This document shows positions 45,233-54,057 of a stretch of 64,000 bases of DNA, piece after piece. The position numbers were made by a program, and so were the translations under genes. The stretch is from Woronichinia naegeliana WA131 (GTDB lineage: Bacteria; Cyanobacteriota; Cyanobacteriia; Cyanobacteriales; Microcystaceae), in contig CP073041.1 in NCBI GenBank assembly GCA_025370055.1, positions 6,046,272 through 6,110,271 of the forward strand, read 5' to 3'. The notes below the pieces were generated by a model. The model was given only the letters and a program-made list of their open reading frames with translations. It had not been told where the DNA came from and did not search any database. Numbering within the stretch: the stretch's first letter is position 1; every line of letters begins with the position of its first letter.

Positions 45233-46396
45233 TTAAACTGTAACCAGTTGGGGCATTAATCTTTCTAAAATTTGTTCTAAAACTATTGCTGTCCAATCAA
45301 TATCCGCGATCGCCGTATCTTTGCCAAAGGTCAGACGAATTCCGCCCAAAGCCGTCGAAGTATCGTAACCCATCGCCAACAAAATCGGACTGGGATTTAA
45401 CTTGCCACTGTTACAAGCAGCCCCCGCACTAATGCCAATACCCGCTAAATCTAATTGTCTAACCAGCGTTTTGCCCGTAATCCCTTCCTTTCTCGAATCC
45501 GCAATCACAAAACTGGCATGGTGAGGTAAACGATAAAGGCGATCGCCGGTTGGGTCAAGAAAAGGACAATTAGCCAATCGATCGAAAAGATGATCTCGCA
45601 GGGCCCTCAAACGAGGTGTTTCTGTCGCCATCTCCTGAGCCGCTAATTCTGCTGCCACCCCAAAACCGGCGATCGCTGGTAGAGCTTGAGTCCCTGAGCG
45701 AAGTTTTTGTTCTTGGCCACCTCCATTGATTAAGGGCAATAAATTCACACCTTCCCGCACATAAAGGGCCCCTGCACCCTGAATACCATAAATTTTATGA
45801 CTGGAAAGTGAGAGTAAATCAACGGGTAAACGTTGTACATCAAGGGGAATACGCCCTGCTACCTGAACCGCATCAGTATGGAAAAGAATTCCCTGGGAAC
45901 GAGCAATTCTGCCTAATTCTTCAATGGGTTGCAGGGTTCCCACTTCACTTTGTCCATAGATAATTGAAATTAAAACAGTATTGTCTTGAATCGCCGCCAT
46001 TAAATCCAACGGATTGACACGACCTTGGCGATTAACTGGTAAACGAGTGACTTGCCAACCTTGCTGGGCCAGAAAACGGGCAGGTTCAGAAATAGCGGAA
46101 TGTTCAACGCTAGAAATGATCAGATGCTGAGGTTGAGAATATTGACGAGCGATACCCATGATCGCGAAATTATCTGCCTCCGTTCCCCCAGAAGTAAACA
46201 CAATACTGTCCGGGTTCGGTGCATTTAAAAAGTTAGCAACTTGTAAACGCGCAGTTTCTAAGCTTAAAGCCGCCCGTTGTCCCCACTGGTGCAGACTAGA
46301 GGGATTTCCCCAACCTTCTCCTAAAACCTTTCGTACCGTTGCTAACACTTCCGGGCGAGGTGGTGTGGTCGCGCTGTAATCAAGATAAATTTGCAT
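45233..46396 (-). CDS. Cysteine desulfurase (NifS/IscS family)
   Basis: The 387-residue PLP enzyme removes sulfur from cysteine for Fe-S cluster and other sulfur transfer. The start IYLDYSATTPPRPEVLATV is the family hallmark, the PLP lysine is in LSSHKIYGIQGAGALYV near residue 197, and the catalytic Cys lies in GISAGAACNSGKLNPSP near 325. The short loop around the Cys and the length indicate the NifS/IscS-like group I rather than SufS. Cyanobacteria have several paralogues, so no symbol is given. It is followed on the same strand, upstream, by the gene at 46456-46836 with a 59-bp gap. Confidence 0.9.
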   Translation of the reverse strand: MQIYLDYSATTPPRPEVLATVRKVLGEGWGNPSSLHQWGQRAALSLETARLQVANFLNAPNPDSIVFTSGGTEADNFAIMGIARQYSQPQHLIISSVEHSAISEPARFLAQQGWQVTRLPVNRQGRVNPLDLMAAIQDNTVLISIIYGQSEVGTLQPIEELGRIARSQGILFHTDAVQVAGRIPLDVQRLPVDLLSLSSHKIYGIQGAGALYVREGVNLLPLINGGGQEQKLRSGTQALPAIAGFGVAAELAAQEMATETPRLRALRDHLFDRLANCPFLDPTGDRLYRLPHHASFVIADSRKEGITGKTLVRQLDLAGIGISAGAACNSGKLNPSPILLAMGYDTSTALGGIRLTFGKDTAIADIDWTAIVLEQILERLMPQLVTV

Positions 46397-46455
46397 CTGA
46401 TTTTTCCTCCGTTCCTAGCCGTTAGCAAAGCGGCGAATCATTTTGGATTGGCCCT

Positions 46456-46836
46456 TTATCCACCTGGTTTACAGACATTGTAATCTTCGTGAGAAACAAC
46501 GGATTCAGGAATCAAAAACGATCCCTGATCCCGACAAAGCAAACGATAATTACGAGTAACAGGAATACTGATGACAAAACGATCATGTCTTAACCGTTTG
46601 CCATGAAAATCCCGATAGTCCTGATGATTAGCCAAACCGTCTAAAATCTGTCGAGCTTTTAAGACCACATTTTTAGGGAGATCTCGTAGATCAATCGGAT
46701 CTTGAAGAAAAGTGGCTTGCCAATCTTCCTTCTCTTGTTTTTTTTGTTCCCATTGAGTCTGTTTTTGGGCACAGGAATGACAAATTTGTCCATAGCCCTT
46801 GTGACCGCAGGGAAAGATTTTTTTGCGCCTAGACAT
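46456..46836 (-). CDS. Zinc-ribbon protein with RelE-like C-terminal half
   Basis: The protein has 126 residues. The N-terminal part holds Cys and His in a zinc-finger layout (PCGHKGYGQICHSCAQ). A charged linker (QTQWEQKKQEKEDW) follows, and the C-terminal 75 residues look like the RelE/ParE fold: LPKNVVLKARQILDGL (helix), DFHGKRLRHDRFVISIPVTR and NYRLLCRDQG (strands). The combination resembles a toxin fold fused to a zinc ribbon. No antitoxin gene abuts it, so it is probably a stand-alone cyanobacterial protein rather than a TA toxin. It is transcribed toward the cysteine desulfurase gene and may share its transcript. Confidence 0.6.
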   Translation of the reverse strand: MSRRKKIFPCGHKGYGQICHSCAQKQTQWEQKKQEKEDWQATFLQDPIDLRDLPKNVVLKARQILDGLANHQDYRDFHGKRLRHDRFVISIPVTRNYRLLCRDQGSFLIPESVVSHEDYNVCKPGG

Positions 46837-47479
46837 AATGCTAAAACGACCTAGGTCAAGCAGAAAACTACAAGGTTATTGGGCAATTATGCCGCCCCTG
46901 TGACAGCAACTTCTCTAAAGTAAAGGGATTTCTGTGCAACTTTTAACCTCGTCAAAACTACTCAAAAATGAATAATCCGACTCAGTATAGCAACTAATCC
47001 AAGGACTAGAAGGTGGTTGCCCACAAAGTCTACAGTTTCCTGTAAGCACTTAGTTAAAAACGAACAGTCCTAACAGGGTGTTAGCGTCGTTTGTTAATCT
47101 GCTCTTAGCCTTTGAAAAAATTTTACCCGTCCCCAGGGAGGCTAAAAACTGGGCGGAACCCGCTATCTTTTGTTGTTTAGGTGCGTTGATCTGGATTTTA
47201 ACCTAATTGACCGCTAGAAGGCAATGAAGAATGGGGTTAAATCGAACAACACTAGACTAAATAGACAAAGATGGGCAGTTTTGTTAAGAAAAAAGACTAC
47301 CAGCAACTACCTCTAGCCTTACTTATCGATTTTGGGATTCTTTTTCCAGCATACCCGCTTCTGTGAGTCTGAGAAAGGGAATCCGCTCTCTGCAATAGGG
47401 CGAACGCATCTAGAAATGGTACAGACGAAAGAACGTCATAGGGGGATGGAGAAGGGAAGATAAGCTAAAGTCTATAGAA
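46837..47479. other. 640-bp non-coding region left of IS copy 3
   Basis: No gene supported. A structured segment at about 47103-47175 can form TTAGCCT/AGGCTAA and GCGG-AAC-CCGC hairpins, so a small RNA is possible; no known RNA family was recognised. At 47395-47412 lies a half-site of the MITE described at 48877-49017 (shared AGGGCGAACGCATCT). Confidence 0.45.
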
Positions 47480-47550
47480 GGGTGTGACCTTTAGTTGATG
47501 AAGGAAAAGAAAAGTGTTAACATGGGATGAAAAGTGACAAAGAGGAAACA

Positions 47551-47955
47551 ATGATGACAGCAAAACTAATTAATGTAGAGGGTTCAAAGATAAAAATAGA
47601 ACTAACATTAGAACTCAGTCGTTCAATGTTGGATACAGAAATAAATATTCAAAAAGGCTTAAACGAAGTAGGTTGCATCGCCAGCAAAGAAGCCTTGAAA
47701 TATTTAGATACAGATGGTTCACCCTTAAAAATCGGTGAAGAAATCTGGAAGAGTAAGGGAGAGCAACCGAAAGAATATCAAACACCTTATGGTGAGGTTA
47801 TAGTGAATCGTCATGTATATCAGCGTTCACCTTTGAGGAAAAACGTATTGCCCCTTAGAAAGAGAAGCAAGGATAATCATAACATCAACGCCATTATTGG
47901 CAAAACAGGTATCCTCAAAAATGTCAGGGATGGCAGGCAAAGAGGTGAAAAATGA
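47551..47955 (+). CDS. ISKra4-type transposase, upstream frame (orfA), copy 3
   Basis: Same sequence as in copies 1 and 2, starting at ATG 47551 after AGAGG; ends out of frame with the catalytic part. Confidence 0.8.
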   Translation: MMTAKLINVEGSKIKIELTLELSRSMLDTEINIQKGLNEVGCIASKEALKYLDTDGSPLKIGEEIWKSKGEQPKEYQTPYGEVIVNRHVYQRSPLRKNVLPLRKRSKDNHNINAIIGKTGILKNVRDGRQRGEK

Positions 47956-48835
47956 TTTATTAGAAAATCATGGTAGAAAAGTAGCGCTATCCTATATCCA
48001 AAGATTGAGTGAAGCAGTAGGAAGTGTGGTACAGGCAAAAGAAGAAGCGTGGAGTTATGCCCCGCCCAAGGAGGATAGCCAAATTGCAACAGTGGGAATA
48101 GGATTAGATGGAACCTGTATGCTGATGTGTGAGGATGGCTACCGTGAAGCAATGGTGGGAACCGTTTCCCTATACGATAGTGAGGGAGAACGTCAACCTA
48201 CAATCTATCTAGGTGCGGCACCAGAGTATGGAAAAAAGAGTTTTCTAGAAAGATTGGAAAGAGAAATTGAGCGAGCGAAAAACCGTTATCCAGAGGCAAC
48301 ATTGGTCGGGATAGCAGACGGGGCAGAATCAAATTGGAAGTTTTTAGAAAAGCAAACGGAAGAACAGATATTAGATTTCTATCATGCCTCTGGTTACTTA
48401 GGTGCCTTGGCAGAAGCGTTGCATCCGAATACCGTGTCAAAACAAAAAGAATGGTTGACTGAAAATTGTCGAGAACTCAAGCATGAAAAAGGAAAAGCAG
48501 GAGAACTGCTAAATCTGATGAAAGAAGTCAAAGAAGAAAAAAGTCATTCTAAGAATCTTACCGAGAAACTACAAGCGGCGATTACTTATTACGAGAATCA
48601 TCAGCATCAAATGGATTATGCTGAATACTTAGAGAAAAAGTATCCGATTGGTTCAGGTGTTACGGAAGCAGCTTGTAAGACGTTGGTCAAACAACGATTA
48701 TGTTGTTCAGGAATGCGATGGAAGGAAAAAGGAGCAGGAATTATTTTGAGCCTACGAGCTTTGGTATTGACCAAGGAACGATGGAGTCAATTTTGGGCAA
48801 AACTTGATCAATATGGGTTCCCTGTAGAACCCTGA
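47897..48835 (+). CDS. ISKra4-type transposase, catalytic frame (orfB), copy 3
   Basis: The catalytic motifs GLDGT, ADGAE and GVTEAACK are intact. Silent changes and one Ile-to-Leu substitution set it slightly apart from copies 1 and 2, so this copy split off earlier. Confidence 0.85.
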   Translation: MAKQVSSKMSGMAGKEVKNDLLENHGRKVALSYIQRLSEAVGSVVQAKEEAWSYAPPKEDSQIATVGIGLDGTCMLMCEDGYREAMVGTVSLYDSEGERQPTIYLGAAPEYGKKSFLERLEREIERAKNRYPEATLVGIADGAESNWKFLEKQTEEQILDFYHASGYLGALAEALHPNTVSKQKEWLTENCRELKHEKGKAGELLNLMKEVKEEKSHSKNLTEKLQAAITYYENHQHQMDYAEYLEKKYPIGSGVTEAACKTLVKQRLCCSGMRWKEKGAGIILSLRALVLTKERWSQFWAKLDQYGFPVEP

Positions 48836-48876
48836 TTACAACAGCTTTTATCAACTAAAGGTCGCACCCCTATAGA

Positions 48877-49017
48877 ATAGGACAGGGCGAACGCATCTTA
48901 ATTTTTGAAAGGTAGGCTGGATAAGGGTTTCCGAGATCATGATTGATTTTTTATGAAACGCTGAAAGTCTTATCAGATAAGGAGTCTAGAATATTAGATG
49001 CGTTTGCCCTGTCCTAT
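48877..49017. mobile_element. 141-bp MITE with near-perfect 22-bp inverted ends
   Basis: The left end ATAGGACAGGGCGAACGCAT (plus CT) and the right end, read in reverse complement, match at 21 of 22 bases. The element has no coding capacity. A TA dinucleotide lies just outside GGACAGGGC at both ends, which fits IS630/Tc1-type elements that duplicate TA (inference). Its left end shares its last base with the duplication made by IS copy 3. Confidence 0.8.
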
Positions 49018-49105
49018 ATTCAATAAATCAGGCGTGAATTAAGTCTGTCTCTGTTTCAATATTGAGAGCTTAAGATCAAAAATCTAAGTCAAATGAAAAA
49101 TTGTC

Positions 49106-50647
49106 ATGGTACAGCTAATGGATTTTAAAGAAAAAAACCAAAGACATTGGTTAGATATCGCTGAGTTCTCCTGTTCTATGGTAATGATATTGGCTTTGAT
49201 CGTGGGCTGGTGGCTGCAATCATTTTGGTTCCCGTTAACGCTGGTGGCGATCGCCGTTCTGGTTTCACAACTCAATCGTCTTAGGTCAGAAAGACTTGAT
49301 CGTAAGCGAGCCAGCCATTTTTCTAAGCAATTACAGCGTTTAAGCCAAATGTTTGAAGCGTTGGAACAGGCTGTCAACCGATCGCCTTTGCCCCTTTCGC
49401 TACCATTTTCACCATCATCCTCTCCACCCCTCTCTGCTGATCTGGATAGACTGCATAGCCTAGAAGATTCTCTCTCTGAATTGGTTAAATATTTTCAGCA
49501 ACAGGCGATCGCCGAACGCCTAGAACAGTTAGAACGGCGTTATCAATGGCTGAGTGTGGAAGCAGAGACTAGCCCGACCTTTACTCCGCCCCTGCCCACA
49601 GATGCTTTTCCTAGTCCTGTCGCCCAGGCAGTTCCCAATGGATTAGGGGTTTCTAGCTCCATACCGGCGATCATTCCCCAAGTCAGAATGCTGCGTCAGA
49701 TTCCAGCCCATCGTAATGCGGTTTCTTCTTTGGCCATCAGTGAGGATGGACGTTTTTTTGTGAGTGCAAGTTGGGATCAATCGCTGAAAATCTGGGAAAC
49801 CGATTCTGGCAATTTATTGGGAACTATTATTGCCCATAGCCAGGGGGTTTTAGCGACGGTGTTTTTAGCGACAACGGCCAAACTTGAGGATTGTCGGTTA
49901 GCCAGTGGTAGTTTTGATCAAACTTTAAAATTTTGGCGTGTTAAATCCCGCTCTCAGACTGGGTATGACCTAGAGCTAGAAAGAACCTTGACTGCTCATA
50001 CTGGCTCTGTTTATCAGTTGGCCCTAGCGGCTGATCACCAATTGCTAATCAGTGCGAGTTATGACCAAACCCTAAAACAGTGGGATAGTCGAAGTGGAGT
50101 TTTACGGGAAAGTTCTCTGGATTCTCTCGGCTCCATTGAAGCGATCGCTGTCCATGAAGAAAGGGAAATTATTGCAGCCGGTGGAGGAGACGGAACAGTT
50201 ACGCTCTGGCAATTGGGGACGGGTCAGAAACTTGGTCATTTAGTGGGTAATATTTCTTCGATTAAAGCATTAGCCATTAATCACGCTGGCCATTGGATTG
50301 CGGCAGCTTGTACCGATGGCACTATCAAGTTTTGGCAATTACCTCTTACCCTGCCACCTAATTTATCACTGCACCCTCAACAGCAACTGCTGGCTCATCA
50401 GGGACAAGTAACCAGTCTGTGTTTTACCAGTTCTGAGCAATTATTGAGTGCTGGCAATGACGGCGGGATCAAACTTTGGCAATCGGAACAAGGGGAAGCG
50501 ATCGCGGTGTTAGTAGAGCCATCCCTTTTCGCTGCTCCCAAAGACATCGTGTTATCGCTAACCTTAAGTCAAGATGAACAATTCCTGCTTTCTGGTCATG
50601 CAGATGGTACAGTATCCATCTGGCAGTTTTTTGTCCCAAATTCCTAA
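49106..50647 (+). CDS. Membrane-tethered seven-bladed WD40 protein
   Basis: The protein has 513 residues. Residues 10-55 hold two hydrophobic segments (SMVMILALIVGWWLQ and FPLTLVAIAVLVSQL), followed by a coiled-coil stretch (about 60-150, e.g. LEDSLSELVKYFQQQ) and a Pro-rich linker. From about 195 to the end, seven WD40 repeats are visible, each ending in a W/F-containing strand: DQSLKIWE, DQTLKFWR, DQTLKQWD, DGTVTLWQ, DGTIKFWQ, DGGIKLWQ and DGTVSIWQ. Seven repeats make one closed propeller. It is thus a membrane-anchored interaction platform; its partner is unknown. The gene starts just after the MITE. Confidence 0.88.
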   Translation: MVQLMDFKEKNQRHWLDIAEFSCSMVMILALIVGWWLQSFWFPLTLVAIAVLVSQLNRLRSERLDRKRASHFSKQLQRLSQMFEALEQAVNRSPLPLSLPFSPSSSPPLSADLDRLHSLEDSLSELVKYFQQQAIAERLEQLERRYQWLSVEAETSPTFTPPLPTDAFPSPVAQAVPNGLGVSSSIPAIIPQVRMLRQIPAHRNAVSSLAISEDGRFFVSASWDQSLKIWETDSGNLLGTIIAHSQGVLATVFLATTAKLEDCRLASGSFDQTLKFWRVKSRSQTGYDLELERTLTAHTGSVYQLALAADHQLLISASYDQTLKQWDSRSGVLRESSLDSLGSIEAIAVHEEREIIAAGGGDGTVTLWQLGTGQKLGHLVGNISSIKALAINHAGHWIAAACTDGTIKFWQLPLTLPPNLSLHPQQQLLAHQGQVTSLCFTSSEQLLSAGNDGGIKLWQSEQGEAIAVLVEPSLFAAPKDIVLSLTLSQDEQFLLSGHADGTVSIWQFFVPNS

Positions 50648-50751
50648 CGTTTAAGGGTTTTGGTTTTGATTTTGATACAGGATGGATAGTTATACCGCAA
50701 AAAGAGGATGATTAAAATGCCGATAGGTCTTGAATATCAATGGGGAAGACC

Positions 50752-52167
50752 ATGAGTCAAAAAAAAGAAACCTTAATCCTGTTGCTTTCTCTCTGTTTAA
50801 CCCTGGGGGCAGTGGGCATAGGCGTTAAGTTGTTAATGCCATCTCCTAGTGGGATAACTCAGTCTTCGCAAAATCCAGGGCAGCAAGAGACTGATTTAAG
50901 GCAACGTATGAGCTATGGAGAACGATCTCTGATTCCTAGCCCCACAAATATTCATAAAAGTGTCGCGATCCAAGCCTTTGCAGAGGGGAATTTTCCCAAG
51001 GCGATCGCCGAATTTCAACAATATTTACAGCTTGTTCCCAACGATCCAGAGGCTTTAATTTATCTGAATAATGCCAAAATTAGCAAAAATGCCTTAGCTT
51101 TTGTGGTTTCTGTTCCCATTGGTAAGGATCTCAATGGTTCTCAAGAACTGTTGCGAGGGGTGGCTCAAGCCCAAACGGAAATTAATCAAAAGGGTGGTAT
51201 TAAGGGAGTTCCCCTCAAAATTTTGATTGCTAATGATGACGATGACGTTGGTATAGCCCAACAATTAGGACAGCAGTGGGTTAAGAATCCAGAAATTTTA
51301 GGGGTGATAGGTCATTTTGGCAGTAATACGACGATTGAAACGGCGAAGAATGTCTATGAACCCCAAGGTTTACCGATGATCTCACCGACCAGTACTTCGA
51401 CGGAAATTTCAGAACTGGGTAATTATATTTTTCGGACAGTCCCCAGTGATTTGTTTGCCGGCAATGCTCTCGCTAACTATATGTTAAAAGATCTGAAAAA
51501 AACGAAAGCCGCCGTTTTTTATAATTCCCAAAGTAGCTACAGTAAATCCTTGAAAAATGTTTTTACCACCGCTTTGTTGGGGAATGGGGGAGAAGTGACC
51601 CTGGAGGCCGATTTGATGGCGGCTGATTTTAATCCGGTTGAAGCGGTCAAACAGGCTAAGTCCCAGGGAGCGCAGGTTTTAATGTTAGCGATGAATACCT
51701 CTAGTGTCGATAAAGCGTTATTGGTGATTCAAGCTAATCAAGGACAATTACCTCTTCTCGGTGGGGATAGTGCCTATAGACCTCAACTTTTGCAAAGTGG
51801 TGGCAAAAATGCGGTCGGGATGGTGGTGGCGATTCCCTGGCACGTTCTGGCCCATCCCAATAGTCCTTTTGTACAAGAAGCAGCCCAGCTTTGGAAAACC
51901 AGCAATGTGAATTGGCGAACGGCGATGGCCTACGATGCCGCCCAGGCCTTTATTACCGCTTTGGGACAAGATCCTTCTCGTCAAGGCATTCAAAAAGCTT
52001 TATCGAGTCCCACTTTTACTGCGCCTGGAGCGAGTGGTAATGTGCGTTTTCTCCCTTCCGGCGATCGCAATCAATCGGTTCAGCTTGTGATTGTTCAACC
52101 AGGAGAGCGATCGGGCTTTGGTTATGATTTTGTGCCGGTGAACAGCAATTCCAAATTCAGAATGTAG
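50752..52167 (+). CDS. TPR plus periplasmic-binding (Peripla_BP_6) protein
   Basis: From ATG 50752, which follows a G-rich GGGGAAG, the product is 471 residues. An N-terminal membrane anchor or signal sequence (LILLLSLCLTLGAVGIGV) is followed by one TPR-like unit (AFAEGNFPKAIAEFQQYL then NDPEALIYLNNA). The type I periplasmic-binding fold runs to the end, with LRGVAQAQTEINQKGGIKGVPL, VIGHFGSNTTIE, ISPTSTSTEIS and AYDAAQAFITALGQ. Such proteins bind amino acids or similar ligands for ABC transporters or sensors. No transporter genes lie beside it, so a sensory or orphan role is possible. The TPR-plus-BP layout occurs in cyanobacteria next to kinase genes. Confidence 0.82.
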   Translation: MSQKKETLILLLSLCLTLGAVGIGVKLLMPSPSGITQSSQNPGQQETDLRQRMSYGERSLIPSPTNIHKSVAIQAFAEGNFPKAIAEFQQYLQLVPNDPEALIYLNNAKISKNALAFVVSVPIGKDLNGSQELLRGVAQAQTEINQKGGIKGVPLKILIANDDDDVGIAQQLGQQWVKNPEILGVIGHFGSNTTIETAKNVYEPQGLPMISPTSTSTEISELGNYIFRTVPSDLFAGNALANYMLKDLKKTKAAVFYNSQSSYSKSLKNVFTTALLGNGGEVTLEADLMAADFNPVEAVKQAKSQGAQVLMLAMNTSSVDKALLVIQANQGQLPLLGGDSAYRPQLLQSGGKNAVGMVVAIPWHVLAHPNSPFVQEAAQLWKTSNVNWRTAMAYDAAQAFITALGQDPSRQGIQKALSSPTFTAPGASGNVRFLPSGDRNQSVQLVIVQPGERSGFGYDFVPVNSNSKFRM

Positions 52168-52272
52168 CTAAAGACAAAAAAACTCAAGGTAATGTTTTAG
52201 ACCTGTGGAGCACTTTTCTAGAACGTTGTCAGCGAAAGAATTGCAATTGGTCTTATCCACAGATTCAGAACA

Positions 52273-53991
52273 CTACCGATTCAGATACTGTTTTTCAATC
52301 TCTGCGGCTGGCAGGGGTTTAGAAAATAAATAGCCTTGGCCAAATTCACAGCCCAACGTTTGGAGCCATTGCTGCTGTTGGGGAGTTTCGATCCCTTCGG
52401 CAATCACCGACAAGTTCAATTGTTGACTGAGGGCCAGAATCGTATTCACAACATGATAATTGCGATTATGATCTTGAATCTCCTTAACAAAAGAGCGATC
52501 AATTTTAAGATTATCCACTGGAAAACGATGTAAATAACTGAGGGAAGAATACCCTGTACCAAAATCATCAATGCTAATTTGAATCTGGCGCGATCGCAGT
52601 TTTTCGGTTAAGTGAATTGCCATTTCTGCATTTTCCATAATCGCGCTTTCGGTAATTTCAAGTTTGAGATGGGAGGGCTGAATTTGAGTTTCTGCCAAAA
52701 TGCGATCAATATCAGCTAATAAGGTCTGGCTTCCAAACTGTCGTACCGAAAGATTGACACTCATACTGAGATCTGTCCAGCCTTTTTGTTGCCAAGTTTG
52801 GAGTTGTTCACAGGCTTGCTTCAAAACAAAAAGATCTACATTGACAATTAAGCCAGTGGCTTCTAAACAGGGGATAAACTCAATCGGAGCAATCATGCCT
52901 CGTTCAGGATGTTGCCATCGGACTAAAGCCTCAAAACCGGCACATTTTTGGGTTTGTAGATGGATGATCGGCTGATAATAAAGAACAAATTCTTGATTTT
53001 CGAGGGCACGTTGTAAGTCATTTTCCAGATTTAAACGAGTTACCATGGCCAGGTGCATCTGGGAGTCAAAAATTTGATAACTGCCCTTGCCCCGTAACTT
53101 GGCTTGGTACATAGCAGTATCAGCATCCTGGAGGAATGCTTCCGGTAGTTGACTCTTGCCATTGTCCAGAGCTACCCCAATCGAAACGGTCATAAAAATA
53201 TCACAGTTGGCAATGGAAAAGGGAGTATGAAAACTGTGCAAAATGTCTTGAATAAAGCTCTCTAACGCTTCTTTTGTCTCAATCTGTTGCAATAAAAAAC
53301 CAAATTCATCTTCTCCCAAACGGGCTAAAACATCTCCCGATCGCAAATGCTGTTGTAAACGGTCGGCGATCGCGATCAGTAACTGATTACCAACCTCGTG
53401 ACCAAAGGAACCATTAACCAACTTGAACTGATCACAGTCTAGGGACAGAATGGCAAAAGATCTTGGCTCGAATTGACATTGCTCCACCAATTTTTGTAGC
53501 AAGAAAGTTCGACTGGGAAGCTTGGTCAGAGAATCCCGAAAAATCATGGACTGTAATTGAGCCGTTCGCTGTTTGACCTTGGCTTCTAAATTGGCATTAA
53601 AATGAGCTAATTGCTGATACTGTTCATGGATACGTAACATGGAGCGCACCCTCGCTTTTAACTCCAAACGATTAACGGGTTTACTAATAAAATCATCGGC
53701 TCCAGCACTTAAACATTGAGCCAAATCAGTCTTGTTGGTAAGAGCCGTAACCATAATAATGGGGACTCCTTCCCATTGCGGCATAGCTTTAATGCGTTGG
53801 CAGACTTCTATGCCATCCAATCCCGGCATCATCACATCTAGCAAAATCAGATCGGGCTTAATCGCGTTGAGAAAACTAAGCGCCTCTTGACCACTAGCAG
53901 AATAATGTAGAGAATAATCCTGATCATTTAAAAGGACTTCGATGACATCAAAGTTTTCGGGTTCATCATCAACGATCAGAATAGAAGACAT
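52273..53991 (-). CDS. Response regulator with GGDEF and EAL output
   Basis: The 572-residue protein has a REC domain at 1-120 with the acceptor in DLILLDVMMPGLDG. A coiled linker is followed by a GGDEF domain (about 150-310) whose signature reads LGEDEFGFLL, GEDEF instead of GGDEF. The EAL domain (about 320-560) has GFEALVRW and the catalytic DDFGTGYSSLSYL then LKIDRSF. The EAL is predicted active as c-di-GMP phosphodiesterase, while the altered GGDEF may be weak or only bind GTP. It is the last gene of the signalling operon on the minus strand, so the upstream kinases probably act through c-di-GMP breakdown. Confidence 0.9.
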   Translation of the reverse strand: MSSILIVDDEPENFDVIEVLLNDQDYSLHYSASGQEALSFLNAIKPDLILLDVMMPGLDGIEVCQRIKAMPQWEGVPIIMVTALTNKTDLAQCLSAGADDFISKPVNRLELKARVRSMLRIHEQYQQLAHFNANLEAKVKQRTAQLQSMIFRDSLTKLPSRTFLLQKLVEQCQFEPRSFAILSLDCDQFKLVNGSFGHEVGNQLLIAIADRLQQHLRSGDVLARLGEDEFGFLLQQIETKEALESFIQDILHSFHTPFSIANCDIFMTVSIGVALDNGKSQLPEAFLQDADTAMYQAKLRGKGSYQIFDSQMHLAMVTRLNLENDLQRALENQEFVLYYQPIIHLQTQKCAGFEALVRWQHPERGMIAPIEFIPCLEATGLIVNVDLFVLKQACEQLQTWQQKGWTDLSMSVNLSVRQFGSQTLLADIDRILAETQIQPSHLKLEITESAIMENAEMAIHLTEKLRSRQIQISIDDFGTGYSSLSYLHRFPVDNLKIDRSFVKEIQDHNRNYHVVNTILALSQQLNLSVIAEGIETPQQQQWLQTLGCEFGQGYLFSKPLPAAEIEKQYLNR

Positions 53992-54057
53992 AGGTAGCTG
54001 TGGTTAGATAGTTAATACTTTTGGGCAAAAATGAAATAAACTGGGACAATTAATCGC

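Larger units (their letters stand above)
47480..48869 (+). mobile_element. ISKra4-family insertion sequence, copy 3
   Basis: It has the same length and ends as copies 1 and 2. It is flanked by the 8-bp direct repeat CTATAGAA (47472-47479 and 48870-48877). It differs from copy 1 at about five bases, one of which changes Ile to Leu (AEYLEKKYP). It lies in an intergenic region beside a MITE, so no gene is broken. It is the only copy in a neutral position. Confidence 0.95.
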
